Assembly (NCBI GenBank): GCA_005801425.1
Contig: SYDY01000095.1
Location: forward strand, 1 to 53,098
Length of the DNA: 53,098 bases
Source of the DNA: Bdellovibrionales bacterium
GTDB taxonomy: Bacteria > Myxococcota > XYA12-FULL-58-9 > SYDY01
Reading direction: 5' to 3'
The notes beneath the pieces were generated by a model. The model was not told the DNA's origin, ran no database searches, and was given only the letters and a program-made list of their open reading frames with translations. The position numbers and the translations under genes are program-made. This document shows positions 24,395 through 31,940 of this stretch, one piece after another (positions within the stretch are counted from its first letter, which is position 1; each line of letters starts with the position of its first letter).

Positions 24395-26233
24395 CTAAAA
24401 CAGTCCACCACCATTAAGCGCCGAACAGTCGCTGATATTGCGTACAGAACCTACTTCGCCCGCGGTATCGGATGGGATGGGAGTGACCACCCCTGTGGCA
24501 TCGGCAAGCCATGTGACATCGGCCACAGCCCACGTATCGGCGCTGGAGCGCAATGTTCGGCGATATTCGGCCACAGGCAAGCCATTGAGCCATACACGCA
24601 CGGTTTGTCGAATATTTCCGCTGCCGGCAAAGTAATGCACGTAGATACGATAGGTTCCTGGTTTGGGTTGATCGATGTTGATATTTTCAGGGCCGTAGCC
24701 ATTGGTATCGTCTTTGTCTAGGCGCGGATTGGGGCCTACGCCGGCTGCATCGCTGGTAAACCATTGGGGCTTTTTATCGCGCCAGTGGACATCCGGTCCG
24801 ATGATACACGGGCGATCATCTGTATTGGCATGGGTCATGTGCAGATCTTGATCACTGGTTGCATTGTCCCAAACGAGCTGCACGTGCAACCGACTGTGGG
24901 GCACTACGTTGAATGTGATCGTGGAACGATCGGTATCGCCGCTTGGAATGCCATCCACATTGGTGACAATCAATCGCACGGTGTACGATCCTGCCAAAGG
25001 TGCCCAGAATGAGTAGAAACCACCCGATTCTTGCACTTGGAAATCGGCGGGATTGGTACCTGGCGGGAAGCTGATCACATCCCATGTGTAATTGGCAATG
25101 AGGGTGCGATCGGTAGGATTGCGCGGATCGAAACTGTCTCGACCATCAAAATAAATCCGTGTAAGGGGCTCAAGATTATCGGCTGCGCTAAAGGGTGCCG
25201 AAGGATTGGCGCTATCAAATCCACGAAACTTCACGACGGCCACAGGTGCGTTGCGTGCGGTGGCCGTCACAGGGATTTCGATGTTAGGCTCATCGGGATC
25301 ATTGGATTCGATCACGATCACCGCATGGTGTGTACCCTCAACACTCGGCGCAGCAAATGTCAGAAGCAATTGCAGTTCGCCAGAAGCGCTGCACAGGGGA
25401 TCTAGATTTTTTTGTCTGATGTTTGCCGGCAACCTTGTTGAGCCACCAAAATTAAACAAGCCATCGACATTGCTGCCTGGTTTAAAGCCAAGGCCGATAT
25501 CTTCACCGCTCGGATTGCGCTGCAATGTGAGTGCGCATGAATCGCACGTGCTGGCCTGACCCGGATCAACCGCACATTCAGCCGTATTGCGGATGGTGAT
25601 TCGTGCAGTGCCTGTGGTGCCCAGAAGTATATTGCCAAAGTCGAGGGCGTTGGTGTCCTGTACGGTGCATTTGTTGTCTGCACATTCGCCGATTGCGGGC
25701 CCTGTATAGCCTGGATAAGCGATTTCTATATCAGGTAGCCCATTAAATACGGCATTTGCGATCGTTGTTGCTTTCCACGTGGGGTGGTTTTGTGCGTTGG
25801 AGACGATTTCAACGGTGGTGTGATGTTCGCCCAGCGTCAGCGGGCCATACCCCTGCACGAGCTTGAGATAATGCGATGGAAGCAGGCGATGTGGAAGTTC
25901 AACCATCACCCATCCATTGCCTTCGCGTTTAAAAAGTTTAGGAGGTGCAAAGTCGCCGGTGATTTCGGTGACTTTGATTTGTCGTACTTCAACGGTGGTG
26001 GTTGATTTGTTTTCAAGAAGATACGCGGCCGCTTTTTGTGTGTACACAGGCACATCGCCGAGATTGGCCTGAAGCGCGCCTGTGGCGATGTCTATGCTGG
26101 TGTCTGTGTATCTGTAGCCTTCTCGGTCGTAAACGGATGCACTGAGTTCCGGAATATCTGCGGTGAGTGCATCATGTGAGCACCCCGCTGCGAACAGCAT
26201 AAATAAAGTAACAAGCCATCGTGAGCTTTGCAT
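24395..26233 (-). CDS. Lipoprotein with beta-sandwich, PKD-like and DUF2135-like domains
   Basis: The N-terminus MQSSRWLVTLFMLFAAGC is a lipoprotein signal. Of 612 residues, about 60-330 hold beta-sandwich modules like choice-of-anchor/ASPM-SPD-2-Hydin repeats (LDFGNILLGTTGTARITIRN; VIVIESNDPDEPNIEIPVTATA). A PKD-like domain follows (YFDGRDSFDPRNPTDRTLIANYTWDVISFPPG...GSYTVRLIVTNVDG). The C-terminal domain, with VWDNATSDQDLHMTH, NPRLDKDDTNGYGPENINI and PGTYRIYVHYF, resembles the YfaP/DUF2135 fold. These point to a large surface adhesive or structural lipoprotein. A strong GGGGAGGGG site precedes the ATG. It is a tandem paralogue of the next gene. Confidence 0.8.
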   Translation of the reverse strand: MQSSRWLVTLFMLFAAGCSHDALTADIPELSASVYDREGYRYTDTSIDIATGALQANLGDVPVYTQKAAAYLLENKSTTTVEVRQIKVTEITGDFAPPKLFKREGNGWVMVELPHRLLPSHYLKLVQGYGPLTLGEHHTTVEIVSNAQNHPTWKATTIANAVFNGLPDIEIAYPGYTGPAIGECADNKCTVQDTNALDFGNILLGTTGTARITIRNTAECAVDPGQASTCDSCALTLQRNPSGEDIGLGFKPGSNVDGLFNFGGSTRLPANIRQKNLDPLCSASGELQLLLTFAAPSVEGTHHAVIVIESNDPDEPNIEIPVTATARNAPVAVVKFRGFDSANPSAPFSAADNLEPLTRIYFDGRDSFDPRNPTDRTLIANYTWDVISFPPGTNPADFQVQESGGFYSFWAPLAGSYTVRLIVTNVDGIPSGDTDRSTITFNVVPHSRLHVQLVWDNATSDQDLHMTHANTDDRPCIIGPDVHWRDKKPQWFTSDAAGVGPNPRLDKDDTNGYGPENINIDQPKPGTYRIYVHYFAGSGNIRQTVRVWLNGLPVAEYRRTLRSSADTWAVADVTWLADATGVVTPIPSDTAGEVGSVRNISDCSALNGGGLF

Positions 26234-26290
26234 GAAGACCCCTCCCCAACATCATTTTGAAAATCATAGATCGGATGATGTTGCAATGTG

Positions 26291-28093
26291 TTAGAACTGA
26301 ACAGGTGCAGCGATGCCATCGGGATAAGGTGAAAATGGCACAGCAGTGATCGCGCCGGTTTGTCCTATGACATCGCTTAGTGCAGGTGTCACGGTGCTGC
26401 TGTTGTCTTCATTCCAGTGAATTTCTGCAACGGACCAGAGCTGATTGCGATGGATGATACGGCGGTATTCGGCACGCAGGACTGCATCGAGATAAATACG
26501 GACCGTCACACCCGAAGGGTGGTTGGTGGGATCAACAAGGCCATAATAAAATCCATAGAGGCGATACGTTCCCGCTTGCGGGGCATCGATATTGATATTT
26601 TCAGGTCCAAAACCATGGGTATCGTCGATATCCAAACGCGGATTGCTTCCGGAAAAGGCATTGCTTTCGGGAAACCAACGAATGGGTGTGCAGGTGGGAT
26701 CGTTGTCGCATTTGGCAGGACTGCATGTTTTCCAAAAGCAATCGTTTGTCGCGTGATAAGGCTTGGCGCCGCTTTCCACGTGCACCATATGAAGATCAAT
26801 GTCACTTTGGGCATTGTCCCAGATCAGTTGCACATGAAATCGCGAATCGGGAATGGCGATAAGTTCGATATCGGATGTATCGCTTGGTGCACTTGATAGT
26901 CCGTCCACATTGGTGACGGTTAAACGCAAACGATAACGTCCTGCGAGGGGTAGCCATAGGGCCGCGCGAATTTGATTGTCGCCGGTGACCACAACATCGG
27001 CAGGATTGGCGCCATCAGGCATTTCGAGTACATCCCAGTGGTATGCAACGAGAGCGGTCAAATCACCGGGTCTGCTTGGATCGTAACTGCGTGAACCGTC
27101 GAGATAAACCGTTTGAAGGGGCGCAAAGTCGGTGTTGGGTGTGCAGTTGAGGATCTCTTCGGCGCCACATAATTTGATACGTGCCACAGCAATGGGTGCA
27201 ACGCGCACGTTGGCATTCAGTGGAATATGAACCACCGGTGCCCCTGGCATATTGGATCCGAGAACAAACGTCGCTTTAAGATCAGTCGCTTCGTGATCCA
27301 TACCTGCGAAATCAAGCACAAGACGTGTTTCGCCGCTTTGTGAACATGATGGATTGACGGGGGCGAGCTGAAACGGTGTTTGTGCTTGGCCTGCGATCCC
27401 AAAAAGATGCCTGTCATCGTTCACATGAAGATCGTCGAGTGTGAGGACACAAACGGCATTGCATAGTGCATCGGGGTTGGGTGTACACGTGCCTGGGTCA
27501 GGACGATTGCGAATATCGATAGATTGCGAGGCCTGACTTGCAATCGGAACATTGCCAAAGGCGAGAGAGGGCAAAACACAGGTATTGTTTGCGATGGTGC
27601 AATCTTCAGGAACGCGGTGGATTGCCCCTGCGTAACGAATTTCGAGCCCAGGCCCACCGATAAAAACTCCCGAACCATCGACGATGCCTGTGATGATCCC
27701 TCGTGTATGGGGTCCTTCATAGGCAATGTGCATTTCGCCGTGGAGTACCGCTTCGGTGAGAGGTTCGATATCAACCGCCACAAGCAACGATTCGCTGGGA
27801 TCTAGTGTGACGGGAAGCGGTGATTCGGTTTGCGTGGTTCCACGCATATTGTGAATATTATCGAGCGTGACCTCGTTGAGGGTGATGCGCGTTAGACCAT
27901 CGTTGCGGACTCTAAACGATGCGCGTGTGATCGTGTAGAGCGGGCGCTGCCCAATGTTGACGCCTGGCGGGTCGGTTGTTGCAGTTTGCCCGGTGGTGGA
28001 TTCAGGAAGAAGGGTGAGTATGGGTGTATCTTGGCCCAGGTCGGTGTTTGAACACGCCCCTAAAAGCACGGCGAAGCATAAAATATATTTCAC
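26291..28093 (-). CDS. Lipoprotein paralogue with PKD-like and DUF2135-like domains
   Basis: This 600-residue lipoprotein (signal MKYILCFAVLLGAC) has the same architecture as the gene downstream: beta-sandwich modules, a PKD-like domain (YLDGSRSYDPSRPGDLTALVAYHWDVLEMPDG) and a C-terminal DUF2135-like domain (LIWDNAQSDIDLHMVH, NPRLDIDDTHGFGPENINI, AGTYRLYGFYYG). An extra Cys-containing insert (FWKTCSPAKCDNDPTC) distinguishes it. It starts with GTG, preceded by GGGAGGG seven bases upstream. The pair arose by local duplication and lies 57 bases apart, probably cotranscribed. It is divergent from thiL. Confidence 0.8.
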   Translation of the reverse strand: MKYILCFAVLLGACSNTDLGQDTPILTLLPESTTGQTATTDPPGVNIGQRPLYTITRASFRVRNDGLTRITLNEVTLDNIHNMRGTTQTESPLPVTLDPSESLLVAVDIEPLTEAVLHGEMHIAYEGPHTRGIITGIVDGSGVFIGGPGLEIRYAGAIHRVPEDCTIANNTCVLPSLAFGNVPIASQASQSIDIRNRPDPGTCTPNPDALCNAVCVLTLDDLHVNDDRHLFGIAGQAQTPFQLAPVNPSCSQSGETRLVLDFAGMDHEATDLKATFVLGSNMPGAPVVHIPLNANVRVAPIAVARIKLCGAEEILNCTPNTDFAPLQTVYLDGSRSYDPSRPGDLTALVAYHWDVLEMPDGANPADVVVTGDNQIRAALWLPLAGRYRLRLTVTNVDGLSSAPSDTSDIELIAIPDSRFHVQLIWDNAQSDIDLHMVHVESGAKPYHATNDCFWKTCSPAKCDNDPTCTPIRWFPESNAFSGSNPRLDIDDTHGFGPENINIDAPQAGTYRLYGFYYGLVDPTNHPSGVTVRIYLDAVLRAEYRRIIHRNQLWSVAEIHWNEDNSSTVTPALSDVIGQTGAITAVPFSPYPDGIAAPVQF

Positions 28094-28199
28094 GGTAAAT
28101 CCCTCCCCGCATCAGTAGGCATGGGGAAGGTATGGCAGGTCAAGTGATCCTGGTGCTTTGCATGTGACAGATCGCAGCAAAGTCCGTTAAGTTCCCCAT

Positions 28200-29168
28200 G
28201 TGACAAATATAGGCGACATAGGTGAAACCGCGCTGGTGAAGCGTATCCTTGAGCAATTGGGTGATGGACAGGCCATCGCGGGCGATGACGCAGCGATATG
28301 TCCGCCATCCTTGGGTGGCTATGTTTTTGCGACCGATAGCCTTGTGGAAAACGTTGATTTCGATTTTGCATGGGCCACATGGCGCGACGTGGGGGCCAAG
28401 GTCGCTGCAGTCAATTTGTCAGATATGGCGGCGATGGGTGCAAGACCCAAATCACTTGTGCTTACGCTTGGGTGCCGTCGTGATGACCGTGTTGCCGATC
28501 TTTTACGCCTCGTGCGCAGTGCTGTGCGTGTATGCAAAACCCATGGTGCAATGATTGTTGGCGGTGACATCACATCCACCAAAGGCCCTTTGTTTGTAAC
28601 TCTTGCGGCCACCGGTGATGTGGATGTGCGTTATGCGCCACTGCGTCGTTATCGCGGTACGCCTGGCGATGTGATCATGGTGAGTGGCGACTTGGGTGGT
28701 GCGGCTGCGGGATTACTTTGTCTACAACACGGTATGAAAAATCATCGGGCGCTTGTGAAACGTCAATTGCAGCCGACACCTCGTGTTGCGTTGGGGCTTG
28801 CATTGGGGCGTTCTGGCCTGGTTTCGTCATGCACGGATATCAGCGATGGGTTGGCATCCGATCTTGCGCATGTGATTGCGCCCGGTTGTGGTGCGGAGAT
28901 CGATCTTAACACGATTCCCTTGGCGCGTGGTGTGCGCGCGGTTGCTAAAAAATTTGACCGCACACCGTTGGCATTGGCACTTGCAGGAGGCGAAGATTTT
29001 GAATTGCTGTGGACAATGCCTCCATCGTTCGTAAAACGCTTGATGCAACGTTTGGATGTGAAAGTCTCGGTGATTGGTCGCATTGTGAATAAACCAGGTA
29101 TTGTATGGCATGGTGATGGTTGTGAGATCCCAAAGCACGGCTTTGAACATTTTGGTGTGCAATCATGA
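28200..29168 (+). CDS. thiL: Thiamine-monophosphate kinase
   Basis: ThiL phosphorylates thiamine monophosphate to the active cofactor thiamine diphosphate. Family motifs are in order: IGDIGETALVKRI at the start, AGDDAAIC, ATDSLVENVDFDF, the metal/ATP loop AAVNLSDMAAMGARPKSL, IVGGDITST, TDISDGLASDLAH and LAGGEDFELLWTM. The 322-residue length is normal. The start is GTG (GTGACAAATATAGGC); no clear Shine-Dalgarno precedes it. No other thiamine gene is nearby. Its stop overlaps the start of the following PAS/HisKA gene (ATGA). Confidence 0.94.
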   Translation: MTNIGDIGETALVKRILEQLGDGQAIAGDDAAICPPSLGGYVFATDSLVENVDFDFAWATWRDVGAKVAAVNLSDMAAMGARPKSLVLTLGCRRDDRVADLLRLVRSAVRVCKTHGAMIVGGDITSTKGPLFVTLAATGDVDVRYAPLRRYRGTPGDVIMVSGDLGGAAAGLLCLQHGMKNHRALVKRQLQPTPRVALGLALGRSGLVSSCTDISDGLASDLAHVIAPGCGAEIDLNTIPLARGVRAVAKKFDRTPLALALAGGEDFELLWTMPPSFVKRLMQRLDVKVSVIGRIVNKPGIVWHGDGCEIPKHGFEHFGVQS

Positions 29169-31036
29169 CCGAGGGATTGCGTCGCGTGCGTGTGATGGTG
29201 GTTGGAACACATCCTCGATGCCATTTTGAACATTGTTCTTCAATTACCGATGTTCCCACCGATGTGCGTGTTGTTTTTCTTGATGCATCAACGAGCACTG
29301 CCGACGATATTGTAGCGCTTAAAGCTTCACCTGCACCCACGCGTGCGGTGATCGCATGGGTGCAGGAGATAGTTGAGGTCGATCGCTGTCTCGACTTGGG
29401 TTTCGATGCGGTGGCGTTGAGTGAACGTCATGCGGAATGTATTGCGGCGGCGTGGTGCGGTAAGCTTGGACGCGTGGATGAGATCCACAGCATTGTGTCT
29501 GATCGCACGCGCCTTGAACGTTTTCTTGATGATATAGCAGAAAGTCCCAGTTTGGCGGATGTGCTTCGTTTTTCGATACAACATCTTTCGGATATTTTTG
29601 GCATTGAACGTGTTTCACCGGTGCTGTTTGAACGTGATGGCGTGAATGCTGCGGTGATCCTTGAGCACAACGATTATCTCACCCGTTTGCCTATCGTACT
29701 TGCCGATTATCCTGAATTGCAAAAGGTGGCGTCTACCCGTGCGCCGGTGGTTATTTCCGATGTAAACGCCGATGATCTTCTTGCAGGAGTACGTCCGCGT
29801 TTAACCCTCGTGAAAGATCCCCATCGTTCTGCGGTGTTGTTCCCTCTTGTGCACCAAGGGCGTGTGATAGGCGCTTTGTTTTTGCGCAGCAGCAAGGCGA
29901 TGTCGGCATTGTCAGAGCGTGTGATGGTGGCGGGGCGTTTTATTGCATCGATTACCGCGGTAGCCATCGGAGGTGCCGTTGAGCGCGAAGCGTTGGATGA
30001 TGAAAATCGATCGCTTCGTGATTTTGAACGTTTGTTTCAAGCATCCATGGATGGCATTCTTTTTTTGAATGCAGAGGGCTACATTCGCTATGCCAATCCA
30101 TCGGCGGGTCATATTTTGTCCCGTTCTCGTGCATTGCTTAACGGTGTGATGTTTTCGGAAATGTTGCGCCCTCAGGCTTTATCATTGCTTTCACGATCCA
30201 TGCGTGGTGAGCCTGTGGGCGATCGTTATGGCTATGTCGACTTGCATTGCAAATTGCCCACCGATGAAACGCGTATTCTTTCGACCGCCGTTCGTTCGGC
30301 AGGCGATGCGGGCGGTGTACTTGTGAGTTTTCGCGATGTGAGTGAACAGCGTGAAATTGAAGAAGAGCTTCGGCAAACCAAAAATTTTCTGGAGAATTTA
30401 ATTCAGAGTTCGGCTGATGCCATTGTTGCAGCCGATATCAATGGTCGTCTCATGTTGTTTAATCGCGCAGCAGAAAAAATGCTTGGGTATTCTGCCCGTG
30501 AAGTGGTGGGGCGTGTGCGGGTGCGTGATTTGTTTCCTGAAGGCGATGCGCGCCGTGTTCTTGATTTGATACGTTCGGATGCACATGGGGGTTTTGGGCG
30601 TTTAGAACTGCCGAAACAAGTGATTGTGGCATCTGATGGAACGCTTGTTCCTACGTCGCTATCGGCGGCCATAGTGTATGAAAAAGGCCAAGAAATTGCT
30701 GTGGTGTGCATTGTACGTGATTTGCGTGAACAATTGCGTATGCAAGCAAAACTTTCCGAAGTTGAAGAGCGGCTTAAAATATCCGAGCGTCAGATGGGTG
30801 CCATGGAGCTTGCAGGCACTGCAGCCCATGAATTGAATCAGCCCTTAACCGTTATTTTAGGCTATGCATCCTTGTTGATGCGTTCTGATGCTGTTGATCC
30901 CATCGTGCGTGAACGTCTTGATCGTATTGTGCAAGAAAGCGATCGCATGGCGCACATCGTAGAAAAAATTGGTCACATCACCGCGTATCAAACCAGGCCG
31001 TATGCCAATGGCGCGAATATTGTTGATTTGGGGTAG
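29165..31036 (+). CDS. GAF-PAS-PAS-HisKA protein lacking a kinase ATPase domain
   Basis: Order of parts in 623 residues: a short alpha/beta receiver-like N-terminus (about 1-100), a GAF domain (about 120-275), two PAS domains (about 290-400, starting LFQASMDGILFLNAEGYIRYANPSA; about 405-520, starting LIQSSADAIVAADINGRLMLFNRAA), a coiled linker, and a HisKA dimerisation helix with phospho-acceptor His555 in TAAHELNQPLTVILGYA. The protein stops 68 residues later at GANIVDLG, with no N, G1 or G2 boxes. It may be phosphorylated by another kinase or act as a scaffold. HisKA-only proteins with this ending occur, to my recollection, in other deltaproteobacteria, so this may not be a truncation. It overlaps thiL by four bases. 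Confidence 0.8.
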   Translation: MTEGLRRVRVMVVGTHPRCHFEHCSSITDVPTDVRVVFLDASTSTADDIVALKASPAPTRAVIAWVQEIVEVDRCLDLGFDAVALSERHAECIAAAWCGKLGRVDEIHSIVSDRTRLERFLDDIAESPSLADVLRFSIQHLSDIFGIERVSPVLFERDGVNAAVILEHNDYLTRLPIVLADYPELQKVASTRAPVVISDVNADDLLAGVRPRLTLVKDPHRSAVLFPLVHQGRVIGALFLRSSKAMSALSERVMVAGRFIASITAVAIGGAVEREALDDENRSLRDFERLFQASMDGILFLNAEGYIRYANPSAGHILSRSRALLNGVMFSEMLRPQALSLLSRSMRGEPVGDRYGYVDLHCKLPTDETRILSTAVRSAGDAGGVLVSFRDVSEQREIEEELRQTKNFLENLIQSSADAIVAADINGRLMLFNRAAEKMLGYSAREVVGRVRVRDLFPEGDARRVLDLIRSDAHGGFGRLELPKQVIVASDGTLVPTSLSAAIVYEKGQEIAVVCIVRDLREQLRMQAKLSEVEERLKISERQMGAMELAGTAAHELNQPLTVILGYASLLMRSDAVDPIVRERLDRIVQESDRMAHIVEKIGHITAYQTRPYANGANIVDLG

Positions 31037-31053
31037 CCCATCCCTCACACGAT

Positions 31054-31500
31054 TTACACACTGCTTTTTACTGGACCAGTCACGATGGTAATCATTGATT
31101 CAAAGGTACGAAAATCTTTGGGATTGAGCGTAATAATTGCTCCAATCCGGGTGGCTTGCATCGTGGCGACAATCGCGGCGTCATGGATTTTTTTGCCGGT
31201 GATTTTATATTTGCGAACAAGTTCGATGAGGTATTGAAGCGATGGCTTTTCCTCCGGTGCCATTTGGACAAAGCGTCGGAACTCGTCGATATTTTTGAGG
31301 GCATCGTCTGTCGACAGTCCAAGACCGTTTACTTCTGTAGGCCGTGTCGCAACAACGAGAAATTCTCGTGCTATTTGTGCCGTGATCCAGAGATTATTTC
31401 TTTGCTGCAACAGATCCAAGGCCCATGCGTGGTAGGGCCGCGCGTTATTGCATGCTTCCAAAAGAATGTTGGTATCGACGACAGCATCAGCGTCCATCAT
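31054..31500 (-). CDS. PIN-domain toxin (VapC/FitB type)
   Basis: PIN toxins are Mg2+-dependent RNases that cut tRNA or other RNA when freed from their antitoxin. In 148 residues the acidic residues are visible: Asp9 in AVVDTNILLEA, Glu in QIAREFLVVAT, Asp in KIHDAAIVATM, and the late TLNPKDFRTF. ATG 31500 (or the adjacent ATG 31497) overlaps the end of the antitoxin gene by 11-14 bases, typical of such operons; the frame's further extension is antisense-like and rejected. It ends 18 bases from the convergent PAS/HisKA gene. Confidence 0.88.
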   Translation of the reverse strand: MMDADAVVDTNILLEACNNARPYHAWALDLLQQRNNLWITAQIAREFLVVATRPTEVNGLGLSTDDALKNIDEFRRFVQMAPEEKPSLQYLIELVRKYKITGKKIHDAAIVATMQATRIGAIITLNPKDFRTFESMITIVTGPVKSSV

Positions 31501-31720
31501 CGCCGTATATCTCCTCGCGCCCAACCGTACTCTCTTGTGGCACGCTGACAATGCGAAGCATCAACTCTGTGCGTTGCTTATGGGTGACAGGTTGCCCACG
31601 GGCCGCTTCGGTAAGAATTTGCCGCAGCTCACCTTCGAGGCTTCGATGGTTTTTTGATGCACGTTCTTTAATCGCTGTGATCACAGCGTCGTCGACATTC
31701 CTGATATGCAATGCTGGCAT
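31487..31720 (-). CDS. FitA-type ribbon-helix-helix antitoxin
   Basis: The 77-residue protein begins MPALHIRNVDDAVITAIKERASKNHRSLEGELRQIL, the RHH pattern of FitA-like antitoxins, where the N-terminal strand and two helices bind operator DNA. The C-terminal tail (TVGREEIYGDDGR) would thread into the toxin active site. It precedes and overlaps the PIN gene. A TGATAG/CTATCA palindrome sits directly upstream of its start, consistent with autoregulation. Confidence 0.88.
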   Translation of the reverse strand: MPALHIRNVDDAVITAIKERASKNHRSLEGELRQILTEAARGQPVTHKQRTELMLRIVSVPQESTVGREEIYGDDGR

Positions 31721-31721
31721 A

Positions 31722-31736
31722 ATGATAGGCTATCAT
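31722..31736. promoter_or_regulatory. Predicted antitoxin operator
   Basis: ATGATAG-G-CTATCAT is a perfect 7-1-7 palindrome two bases upstream of the antitoxin start codon. Its half-site resembles the TGATAGCA/TGCTATCA half-sites known for FitA of Neisseria. I infer that the toxin-antitoxin complex represses here. Confidence 0.55.
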
Positions 31737-31737
31737 A

Positions 31738-31882
31738 ATAAGCCGGGTATTGCAATGTGCAGTTCTGCACGTTTCCACACATGTGGGTGGAAATTGTTAC
31801 TTGGGTTGATTTACCTGTTGATGCTGGGATTATGGATATGTATGGCGATGTGCAGAAATGCACATTGCAATACCCGGCTTAT
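31738..31882. repeat. 145-bp element bounded by 33-bp inverted repeats
   Basis: The left arm 31738-31770 (starting ATAAGCCGGGTATTGC) is the reverse complement of the right arm 31850-31882 with one mismatch: 24 perfect bases, one change, then 8 perfect. Between the arms is a second palindrome, TTTCCAC near 31772 against GTGGAAA near 31787. No ORF of note lies inside. It fills most of the 220-bp gap between the antitoxin and the next gene. It could be a MITE-like miniature element or an extended regulatory structure for the toxin-antitoxin operon. Confidence 0.7.
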
Positions 31883-31940
31883 ACATTATGACCCCATCGG
31901 TGACCCCACCGGGTTCATCTTATTGATCCCATCCGTGGCC

